Shown here piece after piece: positions 7,145-16,316 of a DNA stretch of 64,000 nt. Below the pieces are notes generated by a model. It ran no database searches and had not been told where the DNA came from. It saw only the letters and a program-made list of their open reading frames with translations. Numbering within the stretch: the first letter of the stretch is position 1; each line of letters opens with the position of its first letter. The position numbers were made by a program, and so were the translations under genes. The stretch covers positions 17,399 through 81,398 of the forward strand of contig CAZHEE010000008.1 of the NCBI GenBank assembly GCA_964531715.1, read 5' to 3'. The DNA is from UBA1664 sp964531715. GTDB lineage: Bacteria > Pseudomonadota > Alphaproteobacteria > Micavibrionales > UBA1664.

Positions 7145-8534
7145 ATTATTTTTCCGTTTCGTTTCAATTATCGGGCTGTGCAGTTTGCTGTCGGCCTGCA
7201 GTTATTTAGGCTTTGGCGATAAAAACGAGTCCGTTTTGGAAGGGGAGCGGCTATCTCTCTATGATTTTGAACGGTCGTTGCAGGATAACACGCAAACGCG
7301 TTTCGGTATGGATGGGCGCGAAAATGAAACCGGGGCTTTACTCCCTGCCGGCTTGAAAGGTGGTAAAGATACGGAAATCAGCATCGTTGCACCATGGGAA
7401 AATCGCTTCTGGCCTCAGGCCGGAGGTTATGCCAATCATGCCATGAAACATGTCGCCTTCACGCAAGATAAGCCGTCACGCCAATGGTCATTCAATGCGG
7501 GGCGTGGCGGAAATAAACGCTTGCCATTGACTGCGCCGCCCATAATGGCGGACGGACATGTTTTTGTGCTGAATAACAAGGCCGAAGTCATTGCAATAAA
7601 TGCCGAGAGCGGGCGTGAGTCCTGGACAACATCTATCTTGAAACAAGGCGAGGATGAAGTTGTCATTGGCGGCGGTGTTGCCTTTTCGGGCGGCAGAATT
7701 TTTGCCACAAACGGGTTTAATGAAGTGGTTGCACTGAATGCGCAAACGGGCAAGATTTTATGGCGTTCCGACACGGTCGCCCCGGTTCGCGCCGCGCCTG
7801 CCGCGCTCCCTGACCGTGTGTTTGTGACAACGATGACTAACCGTACGATTGCCTTTGATGCGGCAAGCGGTACACAATTATGGGATCATCGCGGATTATC
7901 GGGCGAGACAAAACTGCTTGGCGCGGCAACCCCTGCACTGACCCGCGATGCGGTCATTGCGGCTTATAGCTCTGGTGAGATTTTTGCCCTACAAATAGAT
8001 ACAGGCGCACCGTTATGGAGTGAAAATCTATCGCCCCTCGCCCGCGTGGCAGGCGCCGCCGACATCTCGGATATCAAGGCATTGCCGGTGGTGGACGGGC
8101 AGGTGGTCTATACCGCCTCAACCTCAAACCGTTTCAGTGCAATAGATTTAAGATCCGGGCGGCAAATCTGGCAAGTGCCGCTTGGCACTCAATCAACGCC
8201 ATGGGTTTCGGGCAATCGCATTTTTGTGGTTGAATCGCAGGGCACACTTGTTTCTCTTAACCGTTTGAATGGTGAGATGATTTGGCAGGAAATTCTGCCG
8301 AAACATGAAAATGCCCGAAAACGTGATAATCCGATCACATGGAAAGGCCCGTATTTGGCAGGAAACCGTTTGATGATAATTGGGTCAAACGGGGCTGTGC
8401 GCGATTACAATCCGATTGACGGGTCGCTCATTCGTGAATGGAGTATTGGGCGTGATATCCTCCTGCCCGCGGCATTTGCGAATAACGCAATGTATCTCTA
8501 TTCCGATAATGTAACCGTGAGCGCTTATCGGTAA
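7137..8534 (+). CDS. bamB: Outer membrane assembly lipoprotein BamB
   Basis: BamB (465 residues) is the beta-propeller lipoprotein that supports BamA in folding outer-membrane proteins. The signal sequence ends in the lipobox LSAC with Cys21. From about residue 120 on, repeated PQQ-type blades are visible: ALNAQTGKILWRSD, AFDAASGTQLWDH, ALQIDTGAPLWSE and AIDLRSGRQIWQV. It overlaps the YfgM-like gene by eight bases. The GTPase gene der, often next in this operon, is absent; a large AsmA gene follows instead. Confidence 0.9.
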   Translation: MTKLFFRFVSIIGLCSLLSACSYLGFGDKNESVLEGERLSLYDFERSLQDNTQTRFGMDGRENETGALLPAGLKGGKDTEISIVAPWENRFWPQAGGYANHAMKHVAFTQDKPSRQWSFNAGRGGNKRLPLTAPPIMADGHVFVLNNKAEVIAINAESGRESWTTSILKQGEDEVVIGGGVAFSGGRIFATNGFNEVVALNAQTGKILWRSDTVAPVRAAPAALPDRVFVTTMTNRTIAFDAASGTQLWDHRGLSGETKLLGAATPALTRDAVIAAYSSGEIFALQIDTGAPLWSENLSPLARVAGAADISDIKALPVVDGQVVYTASTSNRFSAIDLRSGRQIWQVPLGTQSTPWVSGNRIFVVESQGTLVSLNRLNGEMIWQEILPKHENARKRDNPITWKGPYLAGNRLMIIGSNGAVRDYNPIDGSLIREWSIGRDILLPAAFANNAMYLYSDNVTVSAYR

Positions 8535-8627
8535 GGGATCATAATAAAATAAGATATATTCCGCCTTGCGAAAGCCATAGTCTCAGCGCATAAAGGAACT
8601 ATCTTTATTCAATCTTATTAGACTGTT

Positions 8628-11597
8628 ATGACCAAAATATTCTTATCTATTCTCTCTGTTCTTATCCTGATTATCGGCGCGATGCTTGTCATTCCGTCAT
8701 TTGTTGATTGGGGGCAATATCGCGAGCAAATTAAAACCCGCGTGGCAGAGGCCACTGGCTATCAAATAACGATTAATGATGAGCTGAATGCGGCTTTTTT
8801 ACCTTATCCGCATATAACACTTGGCGCGGTAGAGATTGACGGCTCAAACGCCGAAGGGCCTTATACTGTGAATGGTCAGGTTGAAAGGCTTTCTATTGCG
8901 GTGGCTCTCATGCCGCTTCTCTCAAAAGAAATTGTAATAAGTGATATTTCATTGATTAAACCTGTATTGACGGTGCAGGAAAATGCAGTTGAGGAAACAG
9001 CGCAAACGACAGAAGACAACGCAAGGGCGAATACCGCGACCACAGCCTTACAAATTGATCAATTTTATATTGAGGATGGAGCGATCACCTATCAGCCTTT
9101 GAATGGCGAGGCGATGGCCTTGGCAATTCCAAGCCTGACTTTACAAGCCGACAGTTTGTCAGGACCGTTTAATTTTGAAAGTGAACTGATTTATCAGGAT
9201 TTGCCTGTTGCAGTTAACGGCTCTATCGGTGCGCTCAATCAGACTGAGCCAACGCAAGTGAATGTTGCAATTTTGCTTGATGAGGCTGAACTTAACTATA
9301 ATGGCCTGATTGATATGAGTGGTGAAACCTTAAGTTATCAAGGTGAAGTGACTGCCAATGCCAGCAAGCTCTCCCCTCTTTATCAGCGTTTGAACGGCGA
9401 AGCTCTACCTTTTCCAGATTCAGCAATGCGTTTTTCTGGTTTGGTTGAAGGGTCACAAGGTGACGTTAAACTGACAAACGGTAATTTTACCTATGCCGAT
9501 ATGAAGGCAGGCCTTTCCGCGGCTGTTCAAGGGCTGGATGCAGATACGAAAAATATCACTGCCGCGTTGGATTTTAGTACGCCTGTCAATCTCGACAAAT
9601 TTATTCAGTCTGATGGCACACAAAATAATCAATCTTCAACAGATGGCGGCGCAAAAAACTATCGTTTTATGCCTGAAACTTTATCCATTCCGGCGGGCAT
9701 GAATGCCGACATCACACTCAACGCGCCGAGCATTATGTATCAAGGGCGGGCAATGGAAGGTGTTAGCCTTGAGGTCAAAAAGGCCGCAACATCTATCAAT
9801 GGCTCTTTTGCATTGAACAGCCTGCCCGGTGGCGGTTCGACAAATATGGATTTTTCTCTAAATCCAACATCAACCTCACGCGATAATGCCGCAGATGCCA
9901 TTATTTTCGCCGACCCTGCCTTACAGATAAGCGGAAATTTCGCGGTTCAGTCCTTAAAAACAATTGCCGTTGATTGGCTCAAACTTGTTGAGGCAGATAC
10001 GTTTGATAACCCTCAAATGCCTCAATCGGCAAGCGGTCAAATTACCGCCAAAATTCAAGGCAACCGCGCAATGCTCAACGCGCCTCAGCTTTCTATTGAG
10101 CCTTATGATATGAGCGGGGTTAAACTGGCCTATATTAATCAGGCAACGCCCGTTATTGATTTAAATATTCAAAATTTTGAAGGAGCAACAGTCGGTTTGA
10201 AAGGCACGCTCGATGCAACCCAAGGGGTAACGGCTTCGCTTTCTCACCCGAATGCCGCCCGCTTTATTCAAGTGTTTCAACCCGATTTTGAGGCTTCTCC
10301 CATTACAAATAGTGCTCTTCAATTTCAAGGGCTGGTGTTACAGGATGGGGATATTCTTTCAATCAATAATATGAATGCGACTATCGGCTCAATCACTGCA
10401 AATGGTACTGCGCGATTAAATAATGGCGGTGCCATTCCTGCCATAGCGGCGGATTTGACTTTCGGTAACTTGGATACGCAGGTATTATTGACAGGAAAAG
10501 CATCCACCGCCAGTACAAATAGCACGCGGGCATCATCGTCAGGCCAATCACCTTGGAGCCGTGACGCGATTGACACATCCTTCATGCGTTCAATCAATCT
10601 GGATTTAAATGCAAAGGCGAACCGGCTTATTCACGGGAACTGGCTCATCTCAAACCCTACGATTGATATAGATTTAAATGGCGGTGTGCTGGATATTAAT
10701 GCGATTCAGGGGGGATTATTTGGCGGTCAAGTCAACCTCTCAGGGAAAGCCGAAGCGCGCGAGGCAGGTCGTCCGCTTTCTGTCAATGCTTCAATCAATG
10801 CTAATCAGGTTGATTTAAATCGTATGGTTCAGGCGGCGCTATCTCAAAATAAAAAACATATTGATGGTACAGGAAGCTTTACCATGGATATCAGCGCGAG
10901 TGGAATTTCAAGCTCGGCTCTTATCTATGCACTTAATGGTGATGGGCGTATTGAAACAGGCGATCTCACTATTTATGGTCTTGACCTCAACCGCGTGGCA
11001 GAGGCGATCGCGGATGAAAGCCTGACTGATTTGGGTCGTGTAATTCAGGGGGCTTTTAACAATGGGCAAACCGCGTTTCAACCTGTCAATCATCCTTTGA
11101 CAATTCGCGAAGGGACAATGCCCGTCAATAATTTTGAGCTGATTTCCGCACCTGCAACCCTAAGCGCGAATGGCGAGGTCAGCTTTTCACGGTGGATGAT
11201 GGATATCACCAATACAGTTGATTTCACGCTTGATGAGGGCTTACCATCTGTCAGCATGACAATTAAGGGGCCGCTCGATGCACCGAAACAAAATGTGGCG
11301 AGTGATGTTTTAAGGTCATTTATCGTGAATAAATATGGCGCGAAGGTTCAAAATAAGGTTCAGGAATTTATCGGGAAAGAGCTTGGCGAGGACAGCCCTG
11401 CAACAGGGATTATTAATAATTTGCTTGGCTTACCGCAACAACAAAAGCAAGCGCCGGCTCAAGCTCCTGCACCTGTGAATGATAATGAAGTTGAGCAAAC
11501 GCAAGAGGTTCAGGAAGTTGAACAAACCCCTGCGCCTCAACCTGAACAATCACCGGAAGAACAAATCATCCGCGGGATTTTTGATCAAATTCGGTAA
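8628..11597 (+). CDS. AsmA family protein
   Basis: A 989-residue AsmA-like protein, a family tied to phospholipid transport between the inner and outer membranes. The N-terminus has one membrane segment (residues 4-26) followed by the typical start of AsmA (VDWGQYREQIKTRVAEATGYQI). The C-terminal AsmA domain is seen at about residues 740-900, with INANQVDLNRM, GDGRIETGDLTIYGLDL and GTMPVNNFELIS. The last 60 residues are Gln/Pro/Glu-rich and of low complexity, ending in a short amphipathic helix. It stands 93 bases after bamB and may share its transcript. Confidence 0.88.
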   Translation: MTKIFLSILSVLILIIGAMLVIPSFVDWGQYREQIKTRVAEATGYQITINDELNAAFLPYPHITLGAVEIDGSNAEGPYTVNGQVERLSIAVALMPLLSKEIVISDISLIKPVLTVQENAVEETAQTTEDNARANTATTALQIDQFYIEDGAITYQPLNGEAMALAIPSLTLQADSLSGPFNFESELIYQDLPVAVNGSIGALNQTEPTQVNVAILLDEAELNYNGLIDMSGETLSYQGEVTANASKLSPLYQRLNGEALPFPDSAMRFSGLVEGSQGDVKLTNGNFTYADMKAGLSAAVQGLDADTKNITAALDFSTPVNLDKFIQSDGTQNNQSSTDGGAKNYRFMPETLSIPAGMNADITLNAPSIMYQGRAMEGVSLEVKKAATSINGSFALNSLPGGGSTNMDFSLNPTSTSRDNAADAIIFADPALQISGNFAVQSLKTIAVDWLKLVEADTFDNPQMPQSASGQITAKIQGNRAMLNAPQLSIEPYDMSGVKLAYINQATPVIDLNIQNFEGATVGLKGTLDATQGVTASLSHPNAARFIQVFQPDFEASPITNSALQFQGLVLQDGDILSINNMNATIGSITANGTARLNNGGAIPAIAADLTFGNLDTQVLLTGKASTASTNSTRASSSGQSPWSRDAIDTSFMRSINLDLNAKANRLIHGNWLISNPTIDIDLNGGVLDINAIQGGLFGGQVNLSGKAEAREAGRPLSVNASINANQVDLNRMVQAALSQNKKHIDGTGSFTMDISASGISSSALIYALNGDGRIETGDLTIYGLDLNRVAEAIADESLTDLGRVIQGAFNNGQTAFQPVNHPLTIREGTMPVNNFELISAPATLSANGEVSFSRWMMDITNTVDFTLDEGLPSVSMTIKGPLDAPKQNVASDVLRSFIVNKYGAKVQNKVQEFIGKELGEDSPATGIINNLLGLPQQQKQAPAQAPAPVNDNEVEQTQEVQEVEQTPAPQPEQSPEEQIIRGIFDQIR

Positions 11598-11639
11598 ATG
11601 TTATAACGCCCTTATCATATCGACCAAGCAAAGCGTGGA

Positions 11640-11694
11640 GAGATCTGGTAATTTATCAGATCCCTCGGTTTCGTTTTACTTTACTCGGGATGAC
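11640..11694. repeat. Partial palindromic repeat (AGATC...GGGATGAC)
   Basis: The sequence contains the inverted pair AGATCTG and CAGATC around an AT loop. It continues to TCGGGATGACA, matching the right end of the 2501-2566 repeat. The rest of the 222-base gap to 11819 is AT-rich, with a purine-rich site (AAAGAG) just before the next ATG. Confidence 0.45.
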
Positions 11695-11819
11695 ACCATA
11701 CAACAAACCATCCATATCAAAACTTATAGATTGCATGAAACGATACACATACACTCTAACCATATCTTAAATAATTTTATCTATAATGATATAAAGTTTA
11801 ATCAGTAAAGAGTTCACAA

Positions 11820-13613
11820 ATGCCTCAATTTACCGCACCCCTTGATGATATCCGATTTGTCCTCCATGAATTGCTGAATGCCGAGTCATTAAGCAATTTA
11901 CCCGGTTATGAGGATGCCACGCGCGACCTGATTGACCCGGTCCTCGATGAGGGCGCAAAGATTTGTCAGGATGTGCTTTTCCCCCTTAATCAAAGCGGCG
12001 ATGCCGAAGGCTGCCATTTTGACAATGGCGTTGTCACAACACCCAAGGGGTTTAAGGAGGCCTATCAAACATTCACCCAGAGCGGATGGTGCGGCGTATC
12101 CGCAAGCCCCGAATTTGGGGGCATGGGCCTGCCTATGTTGGTTAATACGGTGATGCAGGAAATGATTTGCGCGGCAAATTTTTCTTTCGGTATGTATCCG
12201 GGCCTTTCCCAAGGCGCGTATGAAGCCATCGAGCATTTCGGAACGGACACCCAAAAATCGCTCTATCTGCCTAAGCTTGCCGAAGGTGTCTGGTCAGGCA
12301 CGATGAATTTGACGGAGCCGCATTGCGGAACCGATCTCGGCCTGATTAAAACCAAGGCAGATGATAATGGCGATGGTACATATTCCATCACAGGGACAAA
12401 GATTTTTATTTCGGCGGGTGAGCATGATTTGACAGAGAATATTATACACCTTGTCCTCGCGCGATTGCCCGATGGACCCGAAGGTGTAAAGGGGATTTCC
12501 CTGTTCGTTGTCCCAAAATTCAAGGCAAATGAGGATGGCTCAATCGACAGCCGCAATGAAGGTGTCACATGCGGTTCTATCGAACATAAAATGGGCATTC
12601 ATGCGAATTCGACATGCGTTATGAATTATGATGGCGCATGGGGGGAGCTGGTGGGCGAGCCACATAAGGGCTTGAAAGCCATGTTTACCATGATGAATGC
12701 CGCACGATTGGGCGTTGCGATGCAGGGGCTTGGCATTGCCGAGGTGGCCTATCAAAACGCGCTGGCTTATGCCAAAGACCGTTTGCAAATGCGCGCGCTG
12801 ACAGGCACAAAGGAGCCTGATAAGCCTGCCGATCCGATTATTGTCCATCCCGACGTGCGCAAAATGCTTTTGACAGGGAAGGCCTTTACCGAAGGCGCGC
12901 GCGCTCTTTCCTACTGGGCTGCAAAAAACCTTGATATATCACAGAAACATGAGGACGCAGCCGAACGTCAAAGGGCGGATGATCTGGTCGCGCTTTTGAC
13001 CCCGATTTTGAAGGCTTATTTGACCGATATGGGCAGTATGGTCAGCAACCTCGCGGTGCAGGTTTTCGGCGGTCACGGCTATATTCAGGAATATGGGGTT
13101 GAGCAATATGTTCGCGATGCACGTATTGCCGAGATTTATGAAGGTACAAACGGAATTCAGGCGCTCGACCTTGTCGGGCGGAAAATGGGGCAGGGCTATG
13201 GTCGCTTGCTCCGCCGTTTTTTCCATCCTGTCCAAGATTATATTGAAACGCAAAGTGCAAACCACGATATGGCGTCCTATATCATGCCGCTGGCCAAGGC
13301 TTTTATGAAGCTGCAACAATCAACGGCGATGACGGCACAAAAAGGATTGAAAAATCCTGATGAGGCAGGCGCGGCCTCGACCGATTATCTGCGGCAATTT
13401 GCACTTGTTGCCATGGGTTATATGTGGGCGCAAATGGCGGAGGTTTCATTGAAGGCTTTAGAGGGTGAGCCTGACAATAAAGATTTTTATGAGGCGAAGC
13501 TTCAAACAGCGGCATTCTTCTTTGCGAAAATGCTCCCTGAGGCGGATTGGCGGTTTAAATCCATTATGGCCGGCGCTCAACCCATCATGGCGATGAAAGT
13601 AGAGGGGTTTTAG
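11820..13613 (+). CDS. Acyl-CoA dehydrogenase (long FadE/DmdC-like type)
   Basis: A 597-residue FAD enzyme introducing a 2,3-double bond into an acyl-CoA in beta-oxidation. The order is an N-terminal helix domain, the middle domain with MNLTEPHCGTDLGLIKTKA and ISAGEHDLTENI, then the C-terminal helical domain with VQVFGGHGYIQEYGVEQYVRDARI and AEIYEGTNGIQALDLVGRKM. The Glu in YEGTNGIQ is at the family's usual catalytic base position. An extra C-terminal helical module (about residues 470-597) marks the long type that includes 3-methylmercaptopropionyl-CoA dehydrogenase. The substrate cannot be read from sequence. Confidence 0.88.
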   Translation: MPQFTAPLDDIRFVLHELLNAESLSNLPGYEDATRDLIDPVLDEGAKICQDVLFPLNQSGDAEGCHFDNGVVTTPKGFKEAYQTFTQSGWCGVSASPEFGGMGLPMLVNTVMQEMICAANFSFGMYPGLSQGAYEAIEHFGTDTQKSLYLPKLAEGVWSGTMNLTEPHCGTDLGLIKTKADDNGDGTYSITGTKIFISAGEHDLTENIIHLVLARLPDGPEGVKGISLFVVPKFKANEDGSIDSRNEGVTCGSIEHKMGIHANSTCVMNYDGAWGELVGEPHKGLKAMFTMMNAARLGVAMQGLGIAEVAYQNALAYAKDRLQMRALTGTKEPDKPADPIIVHPDVRKMLLTGKAFTEGARALSYWAAKNLDISQKHEDAAERQRADDLVALLTPILKAYLTDMGSMVSNLAVQVFGGHGYIQEYGVEQYVRDARIAEIYEGTNGIQALDLVGRKMGQGYGRLLRRFFHPVQDYIETQSANHDMASYIMPLAKAFMKLQQSTAMTAQKGLKNPDEAGAASTDYLRQFALVAMGYMWAQMAEVSLKALEGEPDNKDFYEAKLQTAAFFFAKMLPEADWRFKSIMAGAQPIMAMKVEGF

Positions 13614-13614
13614 T

Positions 13615-13752
13615 GTTCCACCACTAAGAACACAAAGTTTACTAAGTTATCTTTATAAAATTGTCATTGCGAGAAACGTAGTGACGAAGCAATCTATACG
13701 ATCTTAAAAATTGTGTGAATTGCCGCGGTCGCGCTGCTTCCTCGCAATGACG
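13615..13752. repeat. Two fused intergenic repeats with terminator-like end
   Basis: The left part (CCACTAAGAACACAAAG) belongs to a common extragenic repeat type. The right part is bounded by a perfect 11-base inverted pair, GTCATTGCGAG at 13663-13673 and CTCGCAATGAC at 13741-13751. An inner match lies between GAAGCAATC and GTGAATTGC. A T-run follows at 13754. The trailing AAATGACTATAGT at about 13764 also follows the repeat at 49741-49845. Confidence 0.65.
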
Positions 13753-13879
13753 CTTTTTATCTAGAAATGACTATAGTTACAGAATTTAGACTTAAACCTC
13801 AGCGGGAGTAACTATATTGAGTAATTATAAGGACTCACGAATAATGATGTTATTCTCAAATAAGTAAAAGGTCTAATTA

Positions 13880-14185
13880 ATGCACAACTCACTCATCACA
13901 CAATTTCAAGACAAGCTGAAATACGCGCCGCAATTTAAAGAAACGGTGAAGTTCGTTATTAAAGATCATGATGAGGATGTCATTGTCGTTGATTGTTCAG
14001 AGCGGCCTGCCCTTGTCTCACATGATGACAGTGAGGCGGATGTCACACTGATTGCCGATTTGAAAACATTCGAAAACATCATGAATGGGACACAAGACCC
14101 GAATATGGCCTTTATGATGCGAAAGCTTAAAATCAAAGGCTCCATGGGTTTGGCCATGAAGCTGAATGCCGTTTTGGAAGATTAA
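13880..14185 (+). CDS. SCP2 sterol-binding domain protein
   Basis: The 101-residue protein is a stand-alone SCP2 domain, a fold that binds lipids or acyl-CoA in a hydrophobic tunnel. The family pattern is visible in the strands VKFVIKDHDEDVIVVDC and ADVTLIADLKTFENIMNG, and in the closing segment MMRKLKIKGSMGLAMKLN. It follows the acyl-CoA dehydrogenase on the same strand after a repeat-filled 266-base gap. A role in lipid handling is therefore plausible, but co-transcription is uncertain. Confidence 0.85.
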   Translation: MHNSLITQFQDKLKYAPQFKETVKFVIKDHDEDVIVVDCSERPALVSHDDSEADVTLIADLKTFENIMNGTQDPNMAFMMRKLKIKGSMGLAMKLNAVLED

Positions 14186-14188
14186 ACC

Positions 14189-16180
14189 CTAAGCATCTGT
14201 GCCTTGACGGAGCATATAGCCGAGCAAATCATCCGTCGGGCGACCTGTCACGGGCAGGTTCTCGCGTTCCTGATACTCACGGATGGCCTCAACGGTTCCT
14301 GCACCGACTATTCCGTCCTGAGGTCCATTATAAAGCCTGCTTTTACGCAATTGTTCCTGTATTTGGGCAATCATAATTTGCTCCCCATTCGGAATAAGCG
14401 CACCAAGGGACACAAGGTTATCATCCTCGGTTCTTGCGCTTGCAACCGTTTCACGCTGTAGCGCACTGCTCAAGCTTTCACCGTTTTCCAATAAACCTGC
14501 ATCCGCTTCATTAAGGCCGAGCCTGTTTGTTAAAATACGAAAAGCCTCTGCGGCTTCAGCAGAGCCGTTTTCGCTCGCCGCGCGGTACCAGATGAGCGAA
14601 TCCTCAATCCGCGTTTCGCCTAATAAGCCATTTTCAAGGATAAGGCCAAGATTATAGGCCGCCTCAACTATACCTGCAAAGGCCGCTTGCTTAAAAAAAG
14701 CCGCCGCCATGTTCGGGTTATACCGCGTACCAACCCCTTCAATATAGGCAATGCCCAGATTATAAAGAGCCTCTGGATGACCGTTTTGCGCGGCGCGGCG
14801 ATACCAGTCGAGTGCGCGTTGCATGTCTGGATCACGCCCCAACCCTTGTTGGTTAAGCACGCCAAGATTATAGGCGGCATTGGCAATGCCCTGATCCGCA
14901 GCTTGTGTAAACCAGAATGCCGCACGTTCATAATTGGTTGAAACACCCGCCTGCCCTGCCGTATAAAGTGCCGCCAAGTCATGTTGTGCCTCAGGCACGC
15001 CTTCAAAGGCTTTAACCTCCAAAGCCTGAATATCTTCAGGCAGGCTCAGATCTCTGTCCATAGTCACTTGCGCATCGGTGATGGTTTGGGTTGTATCCTC
15101 TGTTGTCATGATTGCTGATTCATCAATCATTTCTGTGGGCGATTGCTCTTCTTCCAGCATTTCGTTGAGAATATCTTCGGTAATCCAGTCCGTCACACTA
15201 AGCGCGATATCGCCCTCAATATCATCACCGATAAAAGCGGTCGGCGTTTTTTGTGCTGGCTCAACCTTTTCCATCGGCGTTGCGGTTGCAGTAATTTGGT
15301 CGGTATTAAAAGTAAACGGCGTCATTTGTCCTGTAGAGAGGTCAAGCCGCGCCAAACGCCCGTCATCCAACATAATAAAGGCTTGTTCGCTCGGTTTGAG
15401 GCTCATCGCCGCCATCCAGCCAAGCCCTAATGCTCCGGCAGTTAAAAGCAGAATAAGCGCGGTTGAGGCAAGCGCTTCACTACGCTTTCTTAGCTTATCA
15501 TCCGTCATATATGCGCCATCTTTTGCAGGGGCATGAAGGTCATCAATCGGTTGCAACATGCCGCTTGCATCATAATGCGGCAGGGCGGCGCGGACAGCCT
15601 CGCTTTTATCGGTGAGGAGAACGAGCGCTTTGGCTTCTAACGCGCTTTGAGCCTCTGCAGCGATATTTTCAACCTTCTCAATACGGCGTTGCAGGCGGGC
15701 ACGTTTCTGCTCTTGCGCGTCCAATTTCCGTTGTAATTTTGAGATTGTCGAGGTGCTGTCTTTTAACCGTGTTTCAAGGCTATCCTGCTTTTTTTCAAAA
15801 GATGATAATTTTTGGGTTGAATCTGTGATCGCCTTCCTGTCATCATCACTTAAATTGTTATCCGAGATTATCGCAGTTTCGCTTCTCGCCTCCATTTGGT
15901 CAAGGCGGCGGGCAAGGCTGATCTGACTGCGCTCAAGCTGATTTTCAAGCTTTTCCTGCGCGTCTAACGCTTCGTTAAGCAGTCGGCGCATGGTTTCACG
16001 CTCTGTTTCCGAACGCACTAGCTTTGCGCCGAGCGTATCCAAGGCCGATAAAATCTGGCTTTGATGACTGTTATTATTCTGACTGCTCGTGCCTAGCTGC
16101 CTGATATTATGGGTGAGTTTCTTACTCTCCTCGGCGGCGCGTATGGCATCTTTATCAGTGATTTTAAAGCCTTTATTCAT
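14189..16180 (-). CDS. PodJ-like polar organelle protein (coiled coil, TM, Sel1, PG-binding)
   Basis: The 663-residue protein has the architecture of the Caulobacter polarity factor PodJ. Cytoplasmic coiled coils occupy about residues 50-185. One membrane segment follows at about 238-260 (ALILLLTAGALGLGWMAAM). Four Sel1/TPR-like repeats lie in the periplasm at about 390-550 (for example AAYNLGVLNQQGLGRD and ALYNLGIAYIEGVGTRY). A peptidoglycan-binding domain forms the last 55 residues (GPQDGIVGAGTVEAIREYQ). PodJ anchors one cell pole and helps place flagella and pili. Sequence identity to PodJ is not claimed; the call rests on domain order. Confidence 0.72.
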   Translation of the reverse strand: MNKGFKITDKDAIRAAEESKKLTHNIRQLGTSSQNNNSHQSQILSALDTLGAKLVRSETERETMRRLLNEALDAQEKLENQLERSQISLARRLDQMEARSETAIISDNNLSDDDRKAITDSTQKLSSFEKKQDSLETRLKDSTSTISKLQRKLDAQEQKRARLQRRIEKVENIAAEAQSALEAKALVLLTDKSEAVRAALPHYDASGMLQPIDDLHAPAKDGAYMTDDKLRKRSEALASTALILLLTAGALGLGWMAAMSLKPSEQAFIMLDDGRLARLDLSTGQMTPFTFNTDQITATATPMEKVEPAQKTPTAFIGDDIEGDIALSVTDWITEDILNEMLEEEQSPTEMIDESAIMTTEDTTQTITDAQVTMDRDLSLPEDIQALEVKAFEGVPEAQHDLAALYTAGQAGVSTNYERAAFWFTQAADQGIANAAYNLGVLNQQGLGRDPDMQRALDWYRRAAQNGHPEALYNLGIAYIEGVGTRYNPNMAAAFFKQAAFAGIVEAAYNLGLILENGLLGETRIEDSLIWYRAASENGSAEAAEAFRILTNRLGLNEADAGLLENGESLSSALQRETVASARTEDDNLVSLGALIPNGEQIMIAQIQEQLRKSRLYNGPQDGIVGAGTVEAIREYQERENLPVTGRPTDDLLGYMLRQGTDA

Positions 16181-16316
16181 ATTTCAAACCCTTCATAATC
16201 GAGGCGGCGAACCTGATTATAATATGTGAATCCTAATCCCGAATGAACCATAGCAAATATATTAGCATAATTGCCAGCGATTCTTTTACTAAGGTATCAA
16301 GCTGTGGATAAAATGC

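Noticed and set aside
15078..15536. Open frame of 152 codons, Ser/Ile-rich, on the plus strand
   Set aside because: It is antisense to the PodJ-like gene and reflects codon bias of the real gene.
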